Positions 1-5,943 of a stretch of 8,125 bases of DNA are shown piece by piece (positions within the stretch are counted from its first letter, which is position 1; each line of letters begins with the position of its first letter). The stretch spans positions 1-8,125 of the forward strand of contig PCVE01000091.1 of assembly GCA_002762705.1 (NCBI GenBank). Direction: 5' to 3'. The notes beneath the pieces are model-generated. The model worked only from the letters and a program-made list of their open reading frames with translations, had not been told where the DNA came from and made no database searches. This stretch comes from Candidatus Woesearchaeota archaeon CG11_big_fil_rev_8_21_14_0_20_43_8 (GTDB lineage Archaea > Nanobdellota > Nanobdellia > Woesearchaeales > CG08-08-20-14). The translations under genes were made by a program, and so were the position numbers.

Positions 1-12
1 TTGGCCATTTGT

Positions 13-84
13 TTAATAATATCTACCGTCGATAAAACGACTAATCTCGTCGGAAATATAGTTCTGAAATCTAGAGGGTTTCAT
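13..84 (-). CDS. Possible 23-residue micro-ORF, or a broken gene start at the window edge
   Basis: An ATG at 84-82 opens a 23-codon frame (begins MKPSRFQNYI) ending in TAA at 13-15, 28 bp downstream of the stop of the HEAT-like gene on the same strand. A GGGG run lies about 6 nt before the ATG. The overlapping frame reads NPLDFRTIFPTRL and then STVDIIKQMA, stays open to the window edge and also looks protein-like, so a frameshifted longer gene running off the window is equally possible. No family is recognised. The call rests only on the open frame and position. Confidence 0.2.
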   Translation of the reverse strand: MKPSRFQNYISDEISRFIDGRYY

Positions 85-112
85 ATTAGCCCCTATAACG
101 ACAAAAAGAGAT

Positions 113-892
113 TCATTCAAGCGCGCTTACGCTAATATCAAAATTGAATCCGATCGAGGCATCAAGATCATGTAATTTCTGTCGGGCATTAAGATATCTA
201 TCAATGACCATCTGCCGTTGCAATTCAATCGGAGAATCAGTATATTGATTTTCTTCATACAAAGAGAGATATAATTCATCATTTTCATCAAGGATGCATC
301 GTTCTACAAAATCACAGACTTTATTTCGTTCATCCGCTTTTCCAATTGTGAGATAATTCAATGCTTCAAGGACAACATCATGATTCATCTGCAACAATTC
401 AAGATATTCCAACAGGGGATCGACTGCACGTGTGTCTTCAAGCCGTGACATGGCTTCCACAAGGGATACGAATCTTTCTTTGCTTTGTCTTGACACATTT
501 AATTCAATCAATGAATCTTCAACATATGTGTGAAATGCATTCAGCACAGAGTCAACTGCTGGTTTTCCGATCATCACAAGTGAATCCTGGACAGTGAATG
601 GGCAGACATTGTCATCAGACAGAATCAAGTCAACCAGAAAATCTGCGATATTGACATCTTGATTGCGGGTATATCCGATCAGCGCGACAAGTTTGTTCTT
701 TTCATCTTTTTCTTTGCTTTCATCGAAACGTCTTATCATGCAATCTGTCTGTTTTAGAAGATATTCAAGGCGATCTGGATCGATATGATCAGAATTCACG
801 AATGGATTGAATTCTTCGCGTAAAGTCTGGAAATCATCTTCTCTTAGATATGTTATTGTTCTCTTGATGTCCAGATATGCTTGTTTGCTCAT
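113..892 (-). CDS. HEAT-like alpha-helical repeat protein, hypothetical
   Basis: A 259-residue soluble, acidic, mostly helical protein without signal peptide or membrane segment. Residues about 100-125 (around VMIGKPAVDSVLNAF), 141-166 (around MSRLEDTRAVDPLLEYL) and 171-190 have the spacing and the 'R/K-A-V-D-P/S-L-L' turn of HEAT or PBS-lyase-type repeats, which usually act as protein-binding scaffolds. No catalytic motif is visible, and no more specific family is recognised. The ATG at 892 follows a weak purine-rich GAGATGAG stretch. The stop is TGA, followed by a CTTTTTG run (minus strand, near 110-101) that could end transcription. The gene is divergent from pyrC, with a strongly folded element between them (936-1010) that may be its leader. 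The repeat assignment is inference from pattern, not a database match. Confidence 0.7.
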   Translation of the reverse strand: MSKQAYLDIKRTITYLREDDFQTLREEFNPFVNSDHIDPDRLEYLLKQTDCMIRRFDESKEKDEKNKLVALIGYTRNQDVNIADFLVDLILSDDNVCPFTVQDSLVMIGKPAVDSVLNAFHTYVEDSLIELNVSRQSKERFVSLVEAMSRLEDTRAVDPLLEYLELLQMNHDVVLEALNYLTIGKADERNKVCDFVERCILDENDELYLSLYEENQYTDSPIELQRQMVIDRYLNARQKLHDLDASIGFNFDISVSALE

Positions 893-920
893 TGTCTCAT
901 CTCTATCGAGTGATCATGTG

Positions 921-1016
921 TATCAAAAGAAAAATTTTGAGGAGAGAAACACGGAGGGGTTAGAGGGGGATTGTGTGTTTTCAGAATTGTTTATCAATTC
1001 TCTCCTCAAAGTTTGT
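921..1016 (-). ncRNA. Candidate small structured RNA or structured 5' leader
   Basis: On the minus strand a perfect 13-bp inverted repeat, TTTGAGGAGAGAA (1010-998) with TTCTCTCCTCAAA (948-936), encloses two further helices: AATTG/CAATT with an ATAAA loop (inside 1000-984), and AAACAC (980-975) with GTGTTT (952-947). With the ends of the long stem trimmed this makes a three-way junction whose third arm exposes a C-rich loop containing CCCCCTCTAACCCCTCC. A TATATATA box at 1047-1040 predicts a start near 1016, and the stem is followed by TTTTTCTTTT (934-925), like an archaeal U-tract terminator. It may be an independent small RNA or an attenuator-like leader of the downstream HEAT-like gene. It does not match a known RNA family that I can name. 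Confidence 0.45.
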
Positions 1017-1039
1017 TACTATTAAGTAGGTGCGTCAGG

Positions 1040-1047
1040 TATATATA
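1040..1047 (-). promoter_or_regulatory. Candidate TATA box for the structured element or HEAT-like gene
   Basis: TATATATA on the minus strand, about 25-30 bp before the first paired base of the folded element at 1010-936. Position and composition fit an archaeal TATA box. There is no experimental start. Confidence 0.4.
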
Positions 1048-1154
1048 GTTTTCTATTCTCCAGTAGTTACAATTGACATTTTGCATTTATGGCATCTGTA
1101 ACCCCCGAATTCATCAAAATTGCCCCCATAAATGTTGCAAAAACAAGGCTTAAA

Positions 1155-1163
1155 CTATATAAA
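1155..1163 (+). promoter_or_regulatory. TATA box of pyrC, near-leaderless start
   Basis: CTATATAAA is centred about 29 bp before the ATG at 1189, so transcription should begin within a few bases of that codon. No Shine-Dalgarno sequence precedes this ATG. This supports a leaderless mRNA and argues against the upstream in-frame TTG at 1132, which would place the TATA box inside the coding region. Confidence 0.55.
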
Positions 1164-1188
1164 TCAGCCTAGATTCCACTTAAATAGC

Positions 1189-2499
1189 ATGGAGAAAAGC
1201 ACTAGCCTATCAGTAAAAGATTGCAGGATAATTGTGGATGGAAAGGTCTGCAATACCAATATATATACACTCAATGGTAAAATCGTCAAAATCGGTGCTT
1301 TTAGACCCGCAGATACAGTAATCCATGCCCGCGGAGCCTTCGCTATCCCTGGCGTCATCGACCCGCATGTGCATTTCAGGATGCCTGGAAACGAGACGCT
1401 TGAGACATGGGAAAGCGGTTCAAAGGCAGCAGTCTCTTCCGGTATCACAACTGTATTAGATATGCCAAATAATTACCCAGCCTGCACCTCTTTTGAAGTT
1501 CTCCAGCAAAAGAAAGTATTTACCAAGGATTCATATGTCAACTATGGCTTTCACTTCGGCGCATGCAAAGACAATATAACAACCCTTGACCGGATCAGTG
1601 ATATCGCTTCTGTGAAAATCTTCATGGGATCAAGCACAGGGAATCTGCTTATCGACAATGATCGTGACCTTCTTAGGATCTTCCGTAAAGGAAGAATAGT
1701 AACTGTGCATGCAGAAGATGAAGAGCTTATAAGGTCGTTCACGCGCATCGCGAATCTGAACTGGATATGCAAGAAGATAGTTCCTTCGCATAACGATGTC
1801 CGCCCAAACATCTGCGCTGAGATCGCCTGCCAGAAAGTGATCGCGATGTCACGATTCACAAAGACGCCTGCATATATCGCGCATGTCTCGACAAAAGAAG
1901 AGATAGAATCGATCGCGAAAGCGCGACTTGGAAAAGTCCCAGTCTACTGTGAAGCTACACCACACCATCTGTTTTTGACTGCAGAGATGTGCTCTGACAA
2001 CCTGACAAAGGTCAATCCGCCGATAAGGACCGAGCGTGATCAGGAAGCTCTCTGGAAGGGTATACGTGATGGTATTGTAGACACCATCGGAAGCGATCAT
2101 GCGCCACATCTGTTGTCTGATAAGAGAAAAGATTATTTCAATGCGCCATCTGGGATCTCAGGGATAGAGACTTCTCTACCACTTATGTTGAATGCTGTGA
2201 ATGAAGGTTTTCTTTCTTTGCCAGATGTCGTCCGTCTGATGTGCACAAATCCAGCAAGGATATTCGGACTCAGGAACAAAGGCGGGATCTCTCCCGGTCA
2301 TGATGCTGATATCACCTTGATTGACATGAACATGACAAAGCCAGTTGTCGCAGCAGAGTTTAATTCTAAAGCTAAATTCTCTCCATTCGACGGAATGAAA
2401 TTGCAAGGCTGGCCAGTGTGCACAATAGTCGGCGGCAAGCTAGCCTGGTGGGATGGCGAGTTCTATGTGAAGAATGGCAAGGAAATAATATATTGTTAG
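1189..2499 (+). CDS. pyrC: Dihydroorotase
   Basis: Dihydroorotase closes carbamoyl-aspartate to dihydroorotate, the third step of de novo UMP synthesis, in the cytosol. With the ATG at 1189 the protein has 436 residues, a usual length for class I (amidohydrolase-fold) dihydroorotases. All metal and catalytic positions are visible: the DPHVHFR motif (H60, H62), K143 in VKIFMGSS as the carboxylated lysine, H174 in TVHAED, H232 in AHVST, the EATPHHL and VNPPIR substrate-binding segments, and the catalytic D303 in GSDHAPH. The C-terminal DADITLIDM segment is typical of the small beta domain. The start was chosen from the TATA box about 29 bp upstream. The in-frame TTG at 1132 would add 19 residues without family support. 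The stop is TAG. pyrF lies downstream on the same strand, one gene away. Confidence 0.95.
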   Translation: MEKSTSLSVKDCRIIVDGKVCNTNIYTLNGKIVKIGAFRPADTVIHARGAFAIPGVIDPHVHFRMPGNETLETWESGSKAAVSSGITTVLDMPNNYPACTSFEVLQQKKVFTKDSYVNYGFHFGACKDNITTLDRISDIASVKIFMGSSTGNLLIDNDRDLLRIFRKGRIVTVHAEDEELIRSFTRIANLNWICKKIVPSHNDVRPNICAEIACQKVIAMSRFTKTPAYIAHVSTKEEIESIAKARLGKVPVYCEATPHHLFLTAEMCSDNLTKVNPPIRTERDQEALWKGIRDGIVDTIGSDHAPHLLSDKRKDYFNAPSGISGIETSLPLMLNAVNEGFLSLPDVVRLMCTNPARIFGLRNKGGISPGHDADITLIDMNMTKPVVAAEFNSKAKFSPFDGMKLQGWPVCTIVGGKLAWWDGEFYVKNGKEIIYC

Positions 2500-2527
2500 T
2501 ACTAATAGGTAGTTAAAAATAGAAAGG

Positions 2528-2535
2528 TTTAAATA
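2528..2535 (+). promoter_or_regulatory. TATA box upstream of the lytic-transglycosylase-like gene
   Basis: TTTAAATA lies 29 bp after the pyrC stop and about 55 bp before the next ATG, predicting a start near 2555-2560 and a leader of about 28 nt that holds the GGTGA ribosome site. It suggests this gene, and perhaps pyrF behind it, are transcribed separately from pyrC. Confidence 0.5.
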
Positions 2536-2573
2536 CTCCTCACCCCATTAAATATCAATAGAATTGGCCATTT

Positions 2574-2578
2574 GGTGA
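2574..2578 (+). promoter_or_regulatory. Shine-Dalgarno site GGTGA
   Basis: GGTGA followed by 7 nt and then ATG at 2586. It matches the complement of an archaeal 16S 3' end and fixes the start of the transglycosylase-like gene. Confidence 0.55.
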
Positions 2579-2585
2579 TATAGTT

Positions 2586-3827
2586 ATGATATCCCAAATA
2601 TATACGAAGAAGATGAAAAAAATAAAATCACAAGCCAAGAGCGCAGCTGCGTTCTTCGACAGATGTAAAAAAAAGGCAGAGCCAGGCATAGACAAGGTGC
2701 TTTCACTTGCAGCCCTCAATACCACAATAGTATATGGCGCTGTGAAAGCTGCAACTGAGATGCCGAGTCTAAGTTCCGACCTCGCGTTGATTGGGACTGG
2801 CGCACTTCTTCTGGCCGGCAACAGATATATCATCGATTCAGACCATACAGAGAAGTTCAGAGAGATATTGCATCAGGCAAATGCTGCGATAGACACTGAT
2901 AGATCAGCATCCTGGCTCAAATCCAGTGTCCTTGCAGGGGTACTTGGATTGACTCTCGTCGGGATAACAAGCAGTTATGGATTTGGATCAGCAAAAGAGA
3001 TTACACCAAAGATTGAAAGAAGCCCCATCATCCCATACATGACCAGTATTAGAACAGTCAATGATAAGCCAAAACAGACTATTCCGGATGTCGAGCCGAT
3101 CAAAGGCGTGCGGCCTGCGATATTCGACCACATGGGATATGCGCCTGTCGTCAAACCGCTCAAAGAGAAATATGATTACATGAAGTTGAAAAGTCTTGAA
3201 GGCAGGATACAGAGAGTGATGCGATACAAGCACATCACTGACACGATCGAAGACCTCCATAAGATGCCAAGGAACACACTCGCAGCAATTGCGATACAGG
3301 AAAGTTTTGCGGATCCAAGCGAACCAAATGCCTCCAATGATGGCGGTGTAGGATATATACACATGCAGGGCACTACAGCTAAAGAGAATGGCTTAAACAT
3401 ATACGGTAATTCTAAAACCACTTCTGATTATGCGCATGGGAAAAAAATCAGAAAGCTTTTGGAAAGATGCGACGGGCAGATAGAATGCGCACAATCTTAT
3501 GATGAAAGATTCCACATAGTGAAGATTGTCGCGACTGCCGCGAAGATGATGGCCAAATGCGAAGCGAAGTATGACAGCTGGGACAAGGCGACTATCTGCA
3601 TCCGAGGAGAAGGATATATCGGGCAAAAGACAGGCAGGAAGTATCTGAAGAGAATCAAAGAGAACCTGGCACTTTTGGATGACCCTGAACAGATCAGGAA
3701 AGCAGCCGCTGATTTTGAACAGAGAAATGACATCAAGTTCGATGCATATATCAAGCATTCAGCTAAAGAGAGCGTGAACTGGATGCTCAGCCATTATGTA
3801 GATTATATGCAAAAGCATAAAAAGTGA
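2586..3827 (+). CDS. Membrane-anchored lytic-transglycosylase/lysozyme-like protein
   Basis: A 413-residue protein. A lysine-rich N-terminus is followed by hydrophobic stretches at about 38-56, 65-82 and 113-131; the last (SSVLAGVLGLTLVGITSS) is the clearest membrane anchor. After a linker, residues about 228-355 resemble the SLT/goose-lysozyme fold (GH23-like): IAIQES with E239 in the place of the catalytic glutamate, then GGVGYIHMQGTTAKENGLNI in the place of the family's 'GxxGLMQ...P.TA..LG' segment, and a late KATICIRGEGYIG segment like the family's 'A.a.YN.G' region. In bacteria such domains cut the glycan strands of peptidoglycan. The substrate here is unknown because most archaea lack murein. 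The domain should lie outside the membrane if the last segment spans it. It is flanked by pyrC and pyrF, with T-rich DNA (3828-3844) after its TGA stop. The fold call is from motif pattern and could be wrong in detail. Confidence 0.7.
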   Translation: MISQIYTKKMKKIKSQAKSAAAFFDRCKKKAEPGIDKVLSLAALNTTIVYGAVKAATEMPSLSSDLALIGTGALLLAGNRYIIDSDHTEKFREILHQANAAIDTDRSASWLKSSVLAGVLGLTLVGITSSYGFGSAKEITPKIERSPIIPYMTSIRTVNDKPKQTIPDVEPIKGVRPAIFDHMGYAPVVKPLKEKYDYMKLKSLEGRIQRVMRYKHITDTIEDLHKMPRNTLAAIAIQESFADPSEPNASNDGGVGYIHMQGTTAKENGLNIYGNSKTTSDYAHGKKIRKLLERCDGQIECAQSYDERFHIVKIVATAAKMMAKCEAKYDSWDKATICIRGEGYIGQKTGRKYLKRIKENLALLDDPEQIRKAAADFEQRNDIKFDAYIKHSAKESVNWMLSHYVDYMQKHKK

Positions 3828-3845
3828 ATTCTTCTTTTTTCTTAT

Positions 3846-3852
3846 GGTGATC
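3846..3852 (+). promoter_or_regulatory. Shine-Dalgarno site GGTGATC of pyrF
   Basis: GGTGATC, a full match to the complement of an archaeal 16S 3' end, is 4 nt before the ATG at 3857 and 16 nt before the alternative ATG at 3869. It favours 3857 as the start. Confidence 0.6.
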
Positions 3853-3856
3853 ATAT

Positions 3857-4663
3857 ATGCACACATCCATGAGATATTCTGAACGCGCTGAGACTACAGA
3901 TAATCCGATCGCAAAGAAACTTTTCTCTCTTATGGAAATGAAGAAGACAAATCTATGCCTGTCATTGGACGTGACTGAAAAAAAGAAATTCCTTTTGATA
4001 ATATCGAAGGTAGCTAACAAGATCTGCGTGCTTAAGACACATATGGACATTGTCGAGGATTTTGATATGGACTTTGCCAAACATTTGCAGAAACTTTCTA
4101 AACAGCATGAGTTCCTGATCTTCGAAGACCGAAAATTCGCAGACATCGGGAACACAGTGAAACAACAATACACTTCAGGCGTGCATCGTATCGTCGAATG
4201 GTCGCACATAACAAATGCGCACACTGTCGCAGGCTATGGTATCATCGAAGGACTTCGTTCTGCTGCATCGGGGAGAGAACGGGGGTTGCTTCTTCTTGCG
4301 CAGATGAGCGCGAAAGAGAATCTCATCACAGAAGGATACACAAAAAAGACAGTCGAGCTTGCAAAGAATTACAATGATTTTGTCATAGGTTTCATAGGGA
4401 ATGGATCTGACGACAAGCAACTGGCTTCGCTTGTCTCTATCTCTGAGCCAGGATTTGTGATAATGACTCCTGGAATCAAATTGGCTTCGTCTGGCGATGG
4501 GCTTGGACAGTCTTATGCCACCCCGCAGTCTGCTATCACTGCTGGATCTGATGTGATCATTGTCGGTAGAGGCATCTATGGGGCTGATGATCCTGCTTCT
4601 GAAGCTGATAAGTATCGAAGATTGGCTTGGGACGCATATGAAAAAAGAGTGAAGCAGATATGA
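3857..4663 (+). CDS. pyrF: Orotidine 5'-phosphate decarboxylase, eukaryotic (Ura3) type
   Basis: It decarboxylates OMP to UMP, the last step of de novo pyrimidine synthesis. The protein has 268 residues. The active-site residues are D38 in LSLDV, K60 in CVLKTHMDI, and D91/K93/D96 in FEDRKFADIGNT. The phosphate-binding end reads MTPGIKL, GDGLGQ and IIVGRGIYGA. As I recall yeast Ura3, both length and residue numbering match almost exactly, and long stretches (TNLCLSLDV, FEDRKFADIGNTVK, DFVIGFI, AWDAY) are of the fungal/animal UMPS-C type rather than the shorter usual archaeal form. The N-terminus, with YSERAETTDNPIAKKLF, also aligns with Ura3. The start at 3857 is supported by GGTGATC 4 nt upstream; ATG 3869 is the alternative. 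It lies 29 bp behind the transglycosylase-like gene and may be co-transcribed. TGA stop. Confidence 0.95.
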   Translation: MHTSMRYSERAETTDNPIAKKLFSLMEMKKTNLCLSLDVTEKKKFLLIISKVANKICVLKTHMDIVEDFDMDFAKHLQKLSKQHEFLIFEDRKFADIGNTVKQQYTSGVHRIVEWSHITNAHTVAGYGIIEGLRSAASGRERGLLLLAQMSAKENLITEGYTKKTVELAKNYNDFVIGFIGNGSDDKQLASLVSISEPGFVIMTPGIKLASSGDGLGQSYATPQSAITAGSDVIIVGRGIYGADDPASEADKYRRLAWDAYEKRVKQI

Positions 4664-4686
4664 TTTTATTGTGGATCTTTTTCTTA
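4664..4686 (+). terminator. T-rich transcription end after pyrF
   Basis: TTTTATT directly after the pyrF TGA, then CTTTTTCTT, fit the oligo-U terminators of archaea. A perfect AGTTGC/GCAACT stem follows only after the T-runs, so it is not a bacterial-type hairpin plus U-tract on this strand. Confidence 0.4.
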
Positions 4687-4687
4687 C

Positions 4688-4738
4688 CAGAGCACCAGTT
4701 GCTTTCGCAACTCGCGCGTCTGCATGACATGGATGTCA
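4688..4738 (-). ncRNA. Candidate small structured RNA element with GNRA-capped hairpin
   Basis: On the minus strand AGTTGC-GAAA-GCAACT (4712-4697) forms a perfect stem with a GNRA tetraloop. It is extended after a G-G mismatch by GCGC/GTGC and, past a bulged C, by CAGA/TCTG (4722-4719 with 4691-4688). One outer pair is G-U on this strand but A-C on the other, which favours minus. Just 5' is the palindrome TGACATCCATGTCA (4738-4725). A TTATAAATTT box (4774-4765) would give a start near 4745. There is no clear U-tract end. The remaining DNA to the stop at 4819 is plain A/T-rich. No known family is recognised, and it may be only the 3' UTR of the wHTH gene. Confidence 0.3.
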
Positions 4739-4818
4739 CTCTTTAATATCTAATCATGGGCAAATTAAATTTATAATAAAATCTTCAATAAATAATAATT
4801 ATATGTTTTTATTAAATT

Positions 4819-5043
4819 CTAGAAATGCATCGGTCGCGCGGCTTTCCACCTGTATTGGTAACCATGTGAGGTCTTCTTCCGTTCGACATAACCTTGCGTG
4901 ACAAGATGATTCAATGCTTGCACCCATAATCTAGACTTGCCTTTGAACATGCTCTCTGGCGCCCATTCAGTCTGATAATAATATCTGAACATATGCATGA
5001 TCTCTGCATACGCCGTTTCTTGATCTTTCTTGTATATCATCAT
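4819..5043 (-). CDS. Small winged-helix-like protein, last gene of the retropepsin operon
   Basis: A 74-residue protein. Residues about 8-24 (QETAYAEIMHMFRYYYQ) and 32-60 (MFKGKSRLWVQALNHLVTQGYVERKKT) look like the helix-turn-helix plus wing of a small wHTH domain, ending with basic and aromatic residues in GYQYRWKAARP. It may bind DNA or another protein, but no named family is recognised. Its ATG at 5043 overlaps the TGA of the protease gene in an ATGA (4-nt overlap), so translation should be coupled to the protease. A second ATG follows at once (MM). TAG stop. A/T-rich DNA follows. The fold call is inference from pattern. Confidence 0.6.
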   Translation of the reverse strand: MMIYKKDQETAYAEIMHMFRYYYQTEWAPESMFKGKSRLWVQALNHLVTQGYVERKKTSHGYQYRWKAARPMHF

Positions 5044-5459
5044 ACCTTCTTCAATCTGAATTTCATCTGTTTTTGCATAAAAGTTATCTCAAACTTGTCA
5101 AAAAAAACGGCTCTCCCAATGAGGATCGGCATGTCATCGCCTTTTTTTCCGAGTATGACTTTCACTGGAATAATGATCGTGTATTTTCTCCTATCCATCT
5201 CAATCTGGATCTGCATCTTTGAATCGATGCAATGCACCGATCCACCGATACCAAATGTCGGATGTTTTTCTCCATCATATTTGAGTCCAAGCAGTTGGGC
5301 AATACCTTCTGGAATGACAGAATAATCAGCACCTGAATCAATCAAACCAAAACTATCAAAACTATTATCTCCAATCAAAGTGATCGGAAGCATCGGAGTT
5401 TTTGCAGAACCACCGCCTTTTGGACGATTCATCTCTTTATAACGAAAAGATTTAGACAT
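5040..5459 (-). CDS. Retropepsin-like aspartic protease, single domain
   Basis: A 139-residue protein of the clan AA single-lobe aspartic protease type, which works as a homodimer. The catalytic loop is LIDSGADYSVIP (D41-S42-G43), followed by the GIGG turn at 70-73, and a late PILIGRAVFFDKFEITF segment (111-127) stands in the place of the family's hydrophobic-Gly-Arg motif (compare IIGR). Length fits one retropepsin lobe with an N-terminal extension of about 20 residues (NRPKGGGSAK). There is no signal peptide or membrane segment, so it should act in the cytosol. The ATG is 2 nt after the stop of the DUF5678 gene, and its own stop overlaps the start of the wHTH gene. Substrate unknown. The protease call is firm, the biological role is not. 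Confidence 0.85.
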   Translation of the reverse strand: MSKSFRYKEMNRPKGGGSAKTPMLPITLIGDNSFDSFGLIDSGADYSVIPEGIAQLLGLKYDGEKHPTFGIGGSVHCIDSKMQIQIEMDRRKYTIIIPVKVILGKKGDDMPILIGRAVFFDKFEITFMQKQMKFRLKKV

Positions 5460-5461
5460 TT

Positions 5462-5659
5462 TCAGAAAATCATAGCGCTATTTTCAGGCACTAGAGTAAG
5501 TAAAGGTCTTGTTCCCGGATATTTTTTATGTGCTTCATTGAAAACTCTGACAGGATTCTTTCCAGATGAGACCACATGCTTATTGCAAATCGCGATCCAT
5601 TTCCCCACATATTTAGTCAAATCCTCTTTCAGATAGAATTTCATGTTTTCTTCATCCAT
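5462..5659 (-). CDS. DUF5678-family small protein
   Basis: With the ATG at 5659 the protein has 65 residues. The core YVGKWIAICNKHVVSSGKNPVRVFNEAHKKYP, then PLLTLVPE (residues 17-59; pieces YVGKWIAI, VVSSGKNPVRVF, PLLTLVPEN), is the DUF5678 pattern: a short beta hairpin, a helix and a final strand. DUF5678 proteins are, as I recall, often next to retropepsin-like protease genes, as here. Their function is not established. The start was set by GGTGATGA (5668-5661) just before the ATG. The ATG 32 codons upstream at 5755 would place the SD and a TATA box inside the gene. First gene of the operon, 2 nt before the protease gene. TGA stop. Confidence 0.75.
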   Translation of the reverse strand: MDEENMKFYLKEDLTKYVGKWIAICNKHVVSSGKNPVRVFNEAHKKYPGTRPLLTLVPENSAMIF

Positions 5660-5660
5660 A

Positions 5661-5668
5661 TCATCACC
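5661..5668 (-). promoter_or_regulatory. Shine-Dalgarno site deciding the DUF5678 start
   Basis: GGTGATGA on the minus strand, with GGTGA ending 4 nt before the ATG at 5659. This rejects the longer frame beginning at 5755. Confidence 0.6.
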
Positions 5669-5700
5669 TAGGTATTTAATACCAACAGTCATATGCGGCC

Positions 5701-5712
5701 ATATATATAATT
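5701..5712 (-). promoter_or_regulatory. Candidate TATA box of the DUF5678-retropepsin-wHTH operon
   Basis: A TTATATATAT stretch about 45-50 bp before the ATG at 5659 predicts a start near 5681 and a leader of about 22 nt holding the SD site. A second A/T box (TTATAAATTATATAAG, 5733-5718) is an alternative. Confidence 0.4.
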
Positions 5713-5741
5713 TACTTATATAATTTATAAGGCGATTTATG

Positions 5742-5751
5742 ATATTTAAAT
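5742..5751 (+). promoter_or_regulatory. Candidate TATA box for the plus-strand structured RNA
   Basis: ATATTTAAAT is about 55-60 bp before the closing stem of the folded element at 5804 and would give a start near 5773. It lies in an A/T-rich divergent region, so the call is weak. Confidence 0.3.
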
Positions 5752-5769
5752 CCATGTATTAGTTACCCA

Positions 5770-5940
5770 CTCATTCCAATGAAATGTCATTTTTCTTTAT
5801 CACAAAAATCCGGCAGCAACCACCTAACCACACAAGAAAAGGCTTTAACATTTTATGTGCAGATAAAGTTTTAGACTTTATCTTGCAACCATAAAGGATG
5901 TGGTTTGATCGGTGCTCGATATTGATTGTCGGATTTTTAG
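5770..5940 (+). ncRNA. Candidate structured non-coding RNA with 12-bp closing stem
   Basis: This stretch has no gene. On the plus strand AAAAATCCGGCA (5804-5815 region) pairs with TGTCGGATTTTT (5927-5938), a 12-bp closing stem with one G-U pair. Inside, AACCACA (5826-5832) pairs with TGTGGTT (5899-5905). Within that a long hairpin runs from TTTTATG (5851) through TGC and AGATAAAGT, loop TTTAG, back through ACTTTATCT, GCA and CATAAA (5895), about 18 pairs with small bulges. A short ATCG/CGAT hairpin (5908-5920) is also possible. The G-U pairs would be A-C on the other strand, so plus is the likely sense. A T-run ends the closing stem. No known RNA family (RNase P, SRP, C/D or H/ACA) fits what I can see. 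Confidence 0.45.
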
Positions 5941-5943
5941 GAT

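Noticed and set aside
953..974. G-rich plus strand (GGAGGGGTTAGAGGGGG) as a G-quadruplex
   Set aside because: There are only three clear G-runs, one of them GG, so it does not meet the usual four-run pattern.
1132..1188. TTG start giving a 455-residue dihydroorotase
   Set aside because: The added 19 residues have no family support and the TATA box would lie within them.
1..2574. The 11-mer TTGGCCATTTG occurs at 1-11 and again near 2565
   Set aside because: Short, without flanking similarity or a mobile-element context; best taken as chance.
4713..4730. H/ACA guide RNA on plus (ACA after the CAGA/TCTG stem)
   Set aside because: The ACA is near the stem end, but there is no pseudouridylation pocket and the pairing fits minus better.
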